NCBI GenBank assembly: GCA_012841165.1
Contig: DUVF01000028.1
Span: 24,514 to 88,513 of the forward strand
Length of the DNA stretch: 64,000 nucleotides
Direction of reading: 5' to 3'
Origin: Clostridiales bacterium
GTDB taxonomy: Bacteria > Bacillota > Clostridia > Peptostreptococcales > Anaerovoracaceae
Shown: positions 26,741 through 34,029 of the stretch, one piece after another
Numbering within the stretch: the first letter of the stretch is position 1
How the letters are laid out: each line of letters opens with the position of its first letter
The notes under the pieces: generated by a model
What the model was told of the DNA's origin: nothing
Database searches by the model: none
What the model saw: the letters and a program-made list of their open reading frames with translations, nothing else
Position numbers and translations under genes: made by a program

Positions 26741-28129
26741 ATGATTCATAAATATATCTTCCGAGACCGCCCGATTGTGATAGATGTCAACAGCGGAGCG
26801 GTTCATCTTGTTTCGCCGATCATCTACGATCTGCTTGACTTTTATAACGGTAACAAAAACCGTCCTGATCCCGCCGGCCTGAAATCCCTCGAAAAAACAT
26901 ACGCGACGGCTGAATTGCACGAAGCTATGGCGGAAATCGATGATCTGATCAAGGGGGGTATGTTGTTTACCTCCGATGATGCTCCGGCCAATATAGCCGA
27001 AGGCCGGCAACCCGTCATTAAGGCGCTCTGCCTTCATGTCGCTCATGATTGCAACATGGCCTGCCGCTATTGCTTTGGCGGACAAGGTCAGTTTTCCGGC
27101 CCGCGCGCATTGATGACAGATGAAATAGGTAAAAAAGCTCTCGATTTTCTAATCGATAATTCCGGAAGCCGGAAAAATCTGGAAGTCGATTTTTTCGGGG
27201 GCGAACCTTTATTGAATTGGCAGACTATCAAAAACATCGTTAAATACGGCAGAGAGATTGAAACGATGCACGGAAAGCATTTTCGCTTTACGTTGACGAC
27301 CAATGGTTTGCTATTGACCGATGAAGTCGCTGATTTTTTAAACAGGCATATGGACAATGTAATCCTGAGCATCGACGGCCGACCCGAGGTCAATGATCGT
27401 ATGCGGCCGCTCATCGGAGGGCAGGGCAGTCATGCCCGGGTTTTAGATAATTTCAAACGCTTTGTAAAGCAGAGGGACGGCTTGTATTATGTGCGGGGCA
27501 CATTCACCCGGCACAACCTCGATTTTGCCAATGATGTCCGCTATTTAGCGGAAGCCGGTTTCCGGAGCATCTCAGTCGAACCGGTGGTCGCGCCCGAAGA
27601 CGAAGACTACGCCCTCAGATGTCAGGATCTTACGGCCATCTTAACTGAATACGACCATTTGGCTGATTTTTGGCTGGAACAACGGGCGCACGGAAAACCC
27701 TTTGATTTTTTTCATTTCAAAATCGATCTGGATCAGGGACCTTGTATTTTCAAGAGGATCGCCGGCTGTGGCGCAGGCACTGAATATGTCGCGATCAGTC
27801 CGGAGGGCGACATTTATCCCTGCCATCAATTTGTCGGAGAAACCGAATTCAAGCTGGGGAGCCTCAACCACCCGCCATTCTCAAACCATTTGTTCGATCT
27901 ATTTAATAAGGCGCATGTATACAATAAAGCGCCTTGTCAGAACTGTTTCGCTCGTTTCTATTGCAGCGGCGGCTGTCACGCCAACGCCTGGCATGCAAAC
28001 AAAGACATAATGCTACCCTATGAACTGGGTTGCGACATGCAGCGAAAACGGGTCGAATGCGCGATCGGCATTGCTACGATGGTCGCGACAGAAAATGAAA
28101 CACCGCCAACAGGCCCTGTTCCAGCTTGA
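26741..28129 (+). CDS. SCIFF radical SAM maturase (thioether-forming, SPASM domain)
   Basis: A 462-residue radical SAM enzyme. Residues 1-90 form the RRE-like leader-binding domain (IHKYIFRDRPIVIDVNSGAV). The radical SAM core holds the CxxxCxxC cluster at C104, C108 and C111 (HDCNMACRYCFGG) and VDFFGGEPLLNW. A C-terminal SPASM domain has many Cys (AGCGAGTEYVAI, YPCHQF, PCQNCFARFYCSGGCHAN, ELGCDMQRKRVEC) for two auxiliary [4Fe-4S] clusters. It cleaves SAM to methionine and 5'-deoxyadenosine and cross-links the SCIFF core. The last 56 bp overlap the convergent thiamine pyrophosphokinase gene. Confidence 0.95.
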   Translation: MIHKYIFRDRPIVIDVNSGAVHLVSPIIYDLLDFYNGNKNRPDPAGLKSLEKTYATAELHEAMAEIDDLIKGGMLFTSDDAPANIAEGRQPVIKALCLHVAHDCNMACRYCFGGQGQFSGPRALMTDEIGKKALDFLIDNSGSRKNLEVDFFGGEPLLNWQTIKNIVKYGREIETMHGKHFRFTLTTNGLLLTDEVADFLNRHMDNVILSIDGRPEVNDRMRPLIGGQGSHARVLDNFKRFVKQRDGLYYVRGTFTRHNLDFANDVRYLAEAGFRSISVEPVVAPEDEDYALRCQDLTAILTEYDHLADFWLEQRAHGKPFDFFHFKIDLDQGPCIFKRIAGCGAGTEYVAISPEGDIYPCHQFVGETEFKLGSLNHPPFSNHLFDLFNKAHVYNKAPCQNCFARFYCSGGCHANAWHANKDIMLPYELGCDMQRKRVECAIGIATMVATENETPPTGPVPA

Positions 28130-28730
28130 TTGCCGGGCAGGGGCCACTTATGACATTCGATACGCCTATAGGCCAGTTCCTCTCCAGCAGCGCTCCCTCC
28201 AGCGGATATGAAAAATCGGTCAGAGTGACACCGCTGGAGACATCTTTCATAGATAAGATAGAAACCGTATCTCCAGGAAAACCTTCCAGCCTCAACTCAT
28301 TTCCACTCACTACAAAATGTATCGTCAGTTCGGGAAAAGCAAACCAAACATCCAGCCCCTCTTCTGCCATTCTGCCGGCGCTGAACAAATTCGCCAAGCT
28401 GTGATCCAGGCGTGTGCCTGTGCCGCCAACCAAACAGATCTCACGGCTGCCTTCTTTGCGGGCTGTTTCCAAGGCCAGCTGGGTATCAGTGTAGTCTTTG
28501 TCAGACGGATAACTTATACATGAGGTTGTCTGGTTTTCTTCAAGAGTCTTACGATCAGCAACAGAAATGGAATCCATGTCACCCAACAGTACATGGGGCG
28601 TGATATTCATGCGAACAGCCGCGGCAGCCGCACCATCAACGCAGTATATCCTATTGAACTGATTGGCCAGGCTGCGATACCAGCTGAAATTATCGCAATA
28701 GTCGCCGTTTGTCATAACAAGGGCTTTCAT
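28074..28730 (-). CDS. thiN: Thiamine pyrophosphokinase
   Basis: A 218-residue enzyme transferring pyrophosphate from ATP to thiamine. Conserved motifs are LLGDMDSIS (about 48-56), YPSDKDYTDTQLALETA and GGTGTRLDHSLANL. A beta-rich thiamine-binding domain follows. It starts on the stop codon of rsgI (ATGA overlap) and therefore belongs to the sigI-rsgI transcript, an unusual place for a cofactor gene. Its 3' end overlaps the convergent SCIFF maturase by 56 bp. Confidence 0.93.
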   Translation of the reverse strand: MKALVMTNGDYCDNFSWYRSLANQFNRIYCVDGAAAAAVRMNITPHVLLGDMDSISVADRKTLEENQTTSCISYPSDKDYTDTQLALETARKEGSREICLVGGTGTRLDHSLANLFSAGRMAEEGLDVWFAFPELTIHFVVSGNELRLEGFPGDTVSILSMKDVSSGVTLTDFSYPLEGALLERNWPIGVSNVISGPCPAIKLEQGLLAVFHFLSRPS

Positions 28731-29977
28731 GGCGATGCCGGAGCAGCCGATTCTGGCAAATCAGACTGATCGGCTGAAGTATCAGGGTTAGCCGGATCTC
28801 CCGAATCAGGCGGATTGGCCGGTTGGCCGGGGTTAGCTGGTTGGCCGGGGTTGGCCGGGGTTTCTGAATCGGGCGGATTGGCCGGTTGGCCGGGGTTAGC
28901 CGGATTTTCTGAATCGGGCGGATTAGCCGGTTGGCCGGGGTTGGCCGGATTTTCTGAATCGGGCGGATTGGTCGGTTGGCCTGGGGTGGCCGGTTGGCCG
29001 GGATTAGCCGGGTCTTTTGAAACAGGCGGTTTTGCCGGTTTGTTTGAACCGCCGGGAGAACTTGCCGAAACACTTGACGTTACCCTATTTTCAACCTTTT
29101 TCGGCGCTGGCGGAACATGTCCCGGCGTGCTCGGCTTCGCCCATTTCGGAGGAGCCGACGCCGGAGGTGTCTCTTTAAGGACGATCACCGGAGGCTTGCC
29201 GGCCGATGGAGATGGCGCCGCAGCAGATTCTGCTGTCAACTGAGCCGCTTTTCTGCGTTTTGTTTCAAACGATTGATATAGAGCATCCAGTTCAGCGATG
29301 GTCTTATCTTGAAGATCTGCCATCATAATGGTTTCGATGCCGTCTGCCACATTCATCAGCCTGGCAACTAAACTATAACGACCTGGCGAAAGGCCAAGAT
29401 TGGCAGCTTCTTTAACGGCGTCATGCGATACCGAAAACGCTTCGACATCAGCTTGGATGCCAAACTCAGCCAGTGCTTCTTCTACCTTTTTTTGTAAATT
29501 GGCCGCCAGCCTGCTGTCCTTCTCCGCCGATCCATAGGTAGCGATCAGGACATCGCCTTTTCCCTTTTTATTTAAATAACCATCTGTAATCAGTTCATCG
29601 ATCAATTTTTTGATCGCTGTCTCAACAGATTGATGCCTTAGCTTCAGCTGCTTTACAATCTTTTTCCCATCGTCATTGATCCCCTCGACCGAGATAACTC
29701 TTTCCAGCCTGTTCAAACTTATCTCAACCGAAGGATTGACATCTACACTGACATATTCGACCGGCATCATATATACAAAAGCACCGATCGCGCAAACAAC
29801 CAGAGCAGCGGCAAGCCCGGTCCCCAGCCGGGCAATGCCGGAAAACGTCTTCCTGTGCTCTGTTACATCGACTACATCGCCGATGTCATAACCGCGGTCT
29901 TTGACTTCTCTTACTGACCCGTCATCTGTGAGAGCGAAGCAGGTTTTATTCAGTTTGTCTATTATTATCCCCTTCAT
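28727..29977 (-). CDS. rsgI: RsgI-type anti-sigma-I factor with Pro/Asn repeat tail
   Basis: A 416-residue single-pass membrane protein. The cytoplasmic RsgI_N domain (1-50) binds SigI. The transmembrane helix spans about 52-72, and a juxtamembrane domain has YVSVDVNPSVEISLNRLERV. The Asn81-Pro82 bond corresponds to the self-cleavage site reported for RsgI proteins. The extracellular C-terminal third (about 260-416) is Pro/Ser/Thr/Asn-rich with a 15-residue repeat of the type NPGQPANPPDSENPA. No carbohydrate-binding module is present, unlike cellulosomal RsgIs. It is coupled to sigI upstream and thiN downstream by 4-bp overlaps. Confidence 0.92.
   Translation of the reverse strand: MKGIIIDKLNKTCFALTDDGSVREVKDRGYDIGDVVDVTEHRKTFSGIARLGTGLAAALVVCAIGAFVYMMPVEYVSVDVNPSVEISLNRLERVISVEGINDDGKKIVKQLKLRHQSVETAIKKLIDELITDGYLNKKGKGDVLIATYGSAEKDSRLAANLQKKVEEALAEFGIQADVEAFSVSHDAVKEAANLGLSPGRYSLVARLMNVADGIETIMMADLQDKTIAELDALYQSFETKRRKAAQLTAESAAAPSPSAGKPPVIVLKETPPASAPPKWAKPSTPGHVPPAPKKVENRVTSSVSASSPGGSNKPAKPPVSKDPANPGQPATPGQPTNPPDSENPANPGQPANPPDSENPANPGQPANPPDSETPANPGQPANPGQPANPPDSGDPANPDTSADQSDLPESAAPASP
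28803..29020 (-). repeat. 45-bp tandem coding repeat in rsgI
   Basis: Units start at 28803, 28866, 28911 and 28956. The last three are spaced exactly 45 bp; the first is 63 bp away because of an 18-bp insertion encoding an extra NPGQPA. The unit encodes 15 residues rich in Pro, Asn and Gly. It is a likely site of copy-number change. Confidence 0.9.
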
Positions 29978-30729
29978 TTAGAAAGCTCCTCTTTCACCAA
30001 CGGAAAGTAATTTTTCAGAACCGGAAAATCACCGGTCATGATCTCAACCGCTGCTATTATATATTTTCGATGACGTTCAAGAATTTTTGGGGGTATTTTA
30101 ACAAATTTTATGATTTCTGAAGCCGGGAGTCTTTTTTGGCGGCGCAACTGGTCAAGCAGGTCAGGATGACGGCTGATATGAGCGATCGCCAGGGCACAGG
30201 CCCGCTTGGTTTTCATGGCTTTAGGTGAATCAGCCGCTAGATCGGCAAAGCGAAAACCATAATTTTCCAGAATCTTTGCCATCTCCCTAATCTCAAGTTT
30301 ACCGTTGAATTCTGATTGAAATTTTTGTTGGGCATCTTTAAAATCATGAGCGGGGTAAAGCCGTCCTTCGCCTTCTATATCTTCCAAATCGGCTTCAAAA
30401 AAAGCTGGATTGACCGTCAGTTCCCAATCTCGACCGGCCTTTTTCTTAAACTCGTCATAAAGCCGTCGCCGGATGACCAACTCTGCAAAAGGCAGAAAGT
30501 GACCTTTGTCAGGCAAGAAAGTTTGGATGGCTTCGTTAAACGCCAATAAAGCGATCGACCATTCGTCGTCGCTTTTAGTGATGAACTGCCCTGTCACCTT
30601 TGCAGCTGTACGCAATATGTAACCTTCGTACTGCTCAATAAATTTACTGCAATAGACCGGATCGTTCTTAGCCAGGATCGCGTTTTGATCGAGCTCGTTT
30701 ACGATAAGCTCAATATCGCTATCGCTCAT
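29974..30729 (-). CDS. sigI: RNA polymerase sigma factor SigI
   Basis: A 251-residue alternative sigma factor of the SigI group. The region-2-like part (about 15-110) includes FIEQYEGYILRTAAKVTGQF and SDDEWSIALLAFNEAIQTF. The SigI-specific C-terminal domain includes LRRQKRLPASEIIKFVKIPP and the recognition-like PKILERHRKYIIAAVEI. The stop overlaps the rsgI start, so sigma and anti-sigma are coupled. In Bacillus SigI responds to heat and wall stress; in cellulolytic Clostridia it responds to polysaccharides. The target here is unknown. Confidence 0.93.
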   Translation of the reverse strand: MSDSDIELIVNELDQNAILAKNDPVYCSKFIEQYEGYILRTAAKVTGQFITKSDDEWSIALLAFNEAIQTFLPDKGHFLPFAELVIRRRLYDEFKKKAGRDWELTVNPAFFEADLEDIEGEGRLYPAHDFKDAQQKFQSEFNGKLEIREMAKILENYGFRFADLAADSPKAMKTKRACALAIAHISRHPDLLDQLRRQKRLPASEIIKFVKIPPKILERHRKYIIAAVEIMTGDFPVLKNYFPLVKEELSK

Positions 30730-30800
30730 TCAGTGGATGCCGCCCCTCTTGATTTCTAATAATTCGCGCCTTGATTTGCCACGATTGGTCTAATAGGCTA

Positions 30801-30830
30801 ATTATACTCTAAACCCCTATTGAAATGCAA
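30801..30830 (-). promoter_or_regulatory. Sigma-A-type promoter for sigI-rsgI-thiN
   Basis: TTGCAT, an 18-bp spacer and a perfect TATAAT on the minus strand, about 70 bp before the sigI start codon. Confidence 0.6.
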
Positions 30831-30852
30831 AAATGAACTGCTTTACTAAAAG

Positions 30853-31470
30853 TTAGCTCTCTTTATTAAATCGCTTTCGGTAATAGTAAATTCCAAAACC
30901 AATGCACAGAAGGCCAAGAAGAATCAGTGCGATCCAGCTATAGACCTGGATATAGTCGATGATCTTAGCCCAGGAATTACCGGCCAGACGGCCCATATAG
31001 AGCAGCGCCGTATTCCAAATAAAAGCTCCGGCTGTGGTAAAGAGCACAAACAGACCCAGAGACATTCGAGCTATTCCGGCAGGGATAGAAATCAAGCTGC
31101 GGACTATGGGGATAAACCGACAAAAGAATACCGTTGAACGCCCTTTCCGGTTGAACCAATCAATAGCTTTTTTAATGTCGCTGTCCTTCATGTGCAGCGC
31201 CCAGCCCAATTGGCCAGCGGCCAGCTTCTCAAGCCGCGCTTCGTTTAAAAAACTCCCCAGCACATAGAGAACCAGCGCACCGACCACAGAGCCGGCAGTC
31301 GCCGCGATCGCCACACCCCAAAAATCGAGCCCTGCCTGAACCGTCATAAACCCGGCGAATGTAAGTATGACTTCAGAAGGAATCGGCGGAAAAATATTTT
31401 CCACAGCGATCAGTAAAAACACCCCGACATAACCATATTGAGCAATGACCTGAAGCAACCACTCCTGCAC
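30853..31470 (-). CDS. DedA-family membrane protein
   Basis: A 205-residue DedA/VTT-domain protein with about five hydrophobic segments. Family motifs are VENIFPPIPSEVILTFAGF and FFCRFIPIVRSLISIPAGIA. DedA proteins are implicated in lipid-carrier and phospholipid scrambling and envelope homeostasis. The GTG at 31470 has AAGGAG 5 nt upstream. A longer in-frame opening to 31617 would add a Lys/Arg-rich stretch that is only the antiframe of the rplY tail. It starts 13 bp after the rplY stop. Confidence 0.92.
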   Translation of the reverse strand: MQEWLLQVIAQYGYVGVFLLIAVENIFPPIPSEVILTFAGFMTVQAGLDFWGVAIAATAGSVVGALVLYVLGSFLNEARLEKLAAGQLGWALHMKDSDIKKAIDWFNRKGRSTVFFCRFIPIVRSLISIPAGIARMSLGLFVLFTTAGAFIWNTALLYMGRLAGNSWAKIIDYIQVYSWIALILLGLLCIGFGIYYYRKRFNKES

Positions 31471-31483
31471 GATGTCTCCTTGC

Positions 31484-32149
31484 TTAGGCTTCAGCTTCCT
31501 CTTCGGCCGCTGCTTCAGCTTCTTCTTCGTCTGTACCTTCGCCTTCGCCTTCGACTTCATCTTCGGCCTCAGCGACCGGCTCTTCAATCTCGACCTTGGC
31601 TTCACCAACAGACGCAATCAATAAGTCGGGATCTAATTCGGTAGTAATCCCTTCCGGCATCTCCAGATCGGACACAAAGAAACGGCCTTGCTCCATAACA
31701 AATTCCGCTTCGATTTCAAACGCAGACGGAATATCGTTCGGCAGGCCTTTAACGGCAATGACGTCCATCTGGGTCATCAGCAGAAGCCTCTTCATCTCTA
31801 ACAGTTCTTTATTGAGAAAACGGATAGGAACATCCATGGTGATTTCCTGATTCATCAGTATGTGCTGCAAATCAATATGAATCGGTTCCCGGGTTACCGG
31901 ATCATTCTGTATATGACGGATAATGACATTCGTCGGCTTCGCTTTATCGATCGTCAAATAATAGACTGCTGTCAATCCATGTTCAAGCAGCGCTTTGCGT
32001 AAAACATCCTTTCTGATGAGGACCGCTTCAGAATCTTTGCCGTGGCCATAAACGTTTCCCGGCACCAGGCCTTCCCTGCGGTGTCTCCGGTTTGCCCGGC
32101 TGCCTTCAACCGTACGTTTAACTGCGCTGATGTTTGCTTTTTTATCCAT
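31484..32149 (-). CDS. rplY: 50S ribosomal protein L25 / general stress protein Ctc
   Basis: A 221-residue two-domain L25 (TL5/CTC type) that binds 5S rRNA. The N-terminal L25 domain has RRHRREGLVPGNVYGHGKD and HIDLQHILMNQEITMDVP. A beta-rich TL5 C-terminal domain follows. The last 30 residues are almost all Glu and Ala, as in many Firmicute homologues. AGAGG stands before the ATG. It has its own promoter. Confidence 0.94.
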   Translation of the reverse strand: MDKKANISAVKRTVEGSRANRRHRREGLVPGNVYGHGKDSEAVLIRKDVLRKALLEHGLTAVYYLTIDKAKPTNVIIRHIQNDPVTREPIHIDLQHILMNQEITMDVPIRFLNKELLEMKRLLLMTQMDVIAVKGLPNDIPSAFEIEAEFVMEQGRFFVSDLEMPEGITTELDPDLLIASVGEAKVEIEEPVAEAEDEVEGEGEGTDEEEAEAAAEEEAEA

Positions 32150-32191
32150 TCATTAAAACCTCTTTCCTTGGAAAATAAACTTCATCAAGTT

Positions 32192-32220
32192 ATAATAGCA
32201 AACAACAGGCCAAAAGACAA
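32192..32220 (-). promoter_or_regulatory. Promoter for rplY
   Basis: TTGTCT, a 17-bp spacer and TATTAT on the minus strand. It overlaps one arm of the inverted repeat at 32200-32248. Confidence 0.5.
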
Positions 32221-32248
32221 GGTTTTCCGTTGTTTCAGCCTGTTGTTT
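32200..32248. repeat. Inverted repeat between hydrogenase operon and rplY
   Basis: Perfect 11-bp arms (AAACAACAGGC and GCCTGTTGTTT) are separated by 27 nt that can pair further. It lies downstream of the hydrogenase gene and across the rplY promoter. It may be the operon terminator, though there is no clear T-run. Confidence 0.55.
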
Positions 32249-32298
32249 GTACGGCCATTGGCCTTTTGCCTTTAACGAACTTTTTTAGGGCCTTTTAA

Positions 32299-34029
32299 TC
32301 AGCCTCTCTTTTGATAATGCGTGTGCAACAATTTATGCGACAAGTGTCCGTTCGGCTCCTTCAGGTACTCATCGTACAGGCGTTTAACCGAAGGATTCTG
32401 GTGCGATTTGCGGTACTCGGCCGCTTTCTCGTCTTCGCTGTACAGCGCTTTTGCCCGCTCAACAGCAACATCGATCTCTGACCGAACCTGGTCGCTAACG
32501 ATAGGTTGGCCGCCACCCATGATGCATCCACCGGGGCAGGCCATCACTTCGATGAAATGGTAGGGCGCTTTGCCGCTCCTCACCTGATCCATCAGTTTCT
32601 TGATATTGCTTCCGCCATGCGCCAGCGCCACCTTAAGCTTCAGGCCTTCTTTGACTTCTATTTCTGCTTCGCGAACGCCTTCCAGACCGCGCACATCATG
32701 ATATTCGACATTTTGCAGGTCTTTTCCGGACAAAATATCTGCCAGGGTTCGCAAAGCCGCTTCCATGACGCCGCCGGTCACACCAAAGATAACCGCAGCG
32801 CCGGTGGAATCACCGTAAAATTCGTCGAACTTTTCATCCGGCAGTTTAGTGAAATCGATATCTGCTTGCTTGATCATTTTGGCCAGCTCCCGGGTAGTGA
32901 TGCTGATGTCGACGTCGCGACGGCCATCGACCTCTAACTCTTCACGGCCGACCTCAAACTTCTTTGCCGTACAGGGCATCACACTGACTACCACGATGTC
33001 GTCCGGATTTATGCCGGCCATCTCTGCGTAATGACTTTTCAGCAGAGCGCCCATCATGTTCTGCGGACTCTTGCAGGTGGACAGATTATCCAGCAGATCG
33101 GGATAATTATGTTCACAGAATTTGATCCAACCGGGCGAGCAGCTGGTAATCATCGGCAATACGCCACCTTTTTCGACTCGCCCCAGCAACTCGGTACCCT
33201 CTTCCATGATGGTTACGTCGGCCGCGAAATCCGTATCAAAGACTTTCTTGAAACCCAGCCGGCGCAACGCCGCGGCCATTTTACCGGTAACCGGTGTGCC
33301 AATGGGCATGCCGAACTCTTCGCCCAGAGCCGCCCGCACCGCCGGAGCAGTCTGCACTATGACATATTTGGCAGGGTCGTTCAAAACTGCCCACACTTCG
33401 GCAGTTTGATCTTTTTCTTTCAGTGCTCCCACCGGACAATTGACTATGCACTGGCCGCAGTTGATGCAGGACAGTTCTTCAAGCGGAGCATCGTAAAAAG
33501 TGCTGACGAACATTTTGTCGCTGCGTCCATTAAAGGCCAGAACGCCGGCTTCCTGAACCTTGTCGCAAACCCGCACACAGCGGCCGCAGTTGATACAACG
33601 GCTGTTGTCGCGAACGATGGTCGGAGAAACAATTTCTTCCTCTTCTGGATAACTCTTCAAATAGGGAGTGGTCTCTACGCCCAGCTCCTTGCCCAGCCTC
33701 TGCAGTTCGCAGTTCAAATTGCGCGCGCAGATCGTACAATCCGCATTATGATTGGCAATGATCAGTTCGAAAATGCCTTTGCGCAGTTCCCGTACCCGCT
33801 TGGTGTTGGTCCGGACGACCATGCCTTCGGAGACTGGATGCACGCAGGCTGTTTGAATTGATTTATTCGCTTCGACCACACAAATACGGCAGGAACCGAC
33901 CTCATTGATTCCCTTCAGGTAGCACAGGGTGGGAATATTGACGCCGGCCTTGCGCGCCGCTTCTAAAACGGTCGTTCCCGCAGGGACGGTGACTTGTTGA
34001 TTGTCTATGGTAAGTGTCACAACGCTCAT
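32299..34029 (-). CDS. hydA: [FeFe]-hydrogenase catalytic subunit (HydA, NADH-linked type)
   Basis: A 576-residue catalytic subunit. The order is an N-terminal [2Fe-2S] domain (CYLKGINEVGSCRICVV, then QTACVHPV), a His-Cys [4Fe-4S] site (NHNADCTICARNLNC), two ferredoxin-type [4Fe-4S] motifs (CINCGRCVRVCDKV and CINCGQCIVNCPVGA), and the H-cluster domain. The H-cluster motifs are TSCSPGW, MPCTAKKFE and MACPGGCIMGGG. It ends with the small-subunit-like PNGHLSHKLLHTHY. It makes or consumes H2 in the cytoplasm with the two subunits encoded upstream. GGAGGAGG precedes the ATG, one base after the hydB stop. Confidence 0.96.
   Translation of the reverse strand: MSVVTLTIDNQQVTVPAGTTVLEAARKAGVNIPTLCYLKGINEVGSCRICVVEANKSIQTACVHPVSEGMVVRTNTKRVRELRKGIFELIIANHNADCTICARNLNCELQRLGKELGVETTPYLKSYPEEEEIVSPTIVRDNSRCINCGRCVRVCDKVQEAGVLAFNGRSDKMFVSTFYDAPLEELSCINCGQCIVNCPVGALKEKDQTAEVWAVLNDPAKYVIVQTAPAVRAALGEEFGMPIGTPVTGKMAAALRRLGFKKVFDTDFAADVTIMEEGTELLGRVEKGGVLPMITSCSPGWIKFCEHNYPDLLDNLSTCKSPQNMMGALLKSHYAEMAGINPDDIVVVSVMPCTAKKFEVGREELEVDGRRDVDISITTRELAKMIKQADIDFTKLPDEKFDEFYGDSTGAAVIFGVTGGVMEAALRTLADILSGKDLQNVEYHDVRGLEGVREAEIEVKEGLKLKVALAHGGSNIKKLMDQVRSGKAPYHFIEVMACPGGCIMGGGQPIVSDQVRSEIDVAVERAKALYSEDEKAAEYRKSHQNPSVKRLYDEYLKEPNGHLSHKLLHTHYQKRG

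Noticed and set aside
28803..29020. Regular repeats considered as a CRISPR array
   Set aside because: The repeats are contiguous with no spacers and encode an in-frame Pro-rich tail.
31471..31617. Lys/Arg-rich N-terminal extension of the DedA protein
   Set aside because: It is the Glu/Ala-rich tail of rplY read in another frame; AAGGAG and a GTG at 31470 give the conserved start.
33031..33861. A 276-codon plus-strand open frame opposite hydA
   Set aside because: Antisense to the conserved FeS domains of hydA; no family match.
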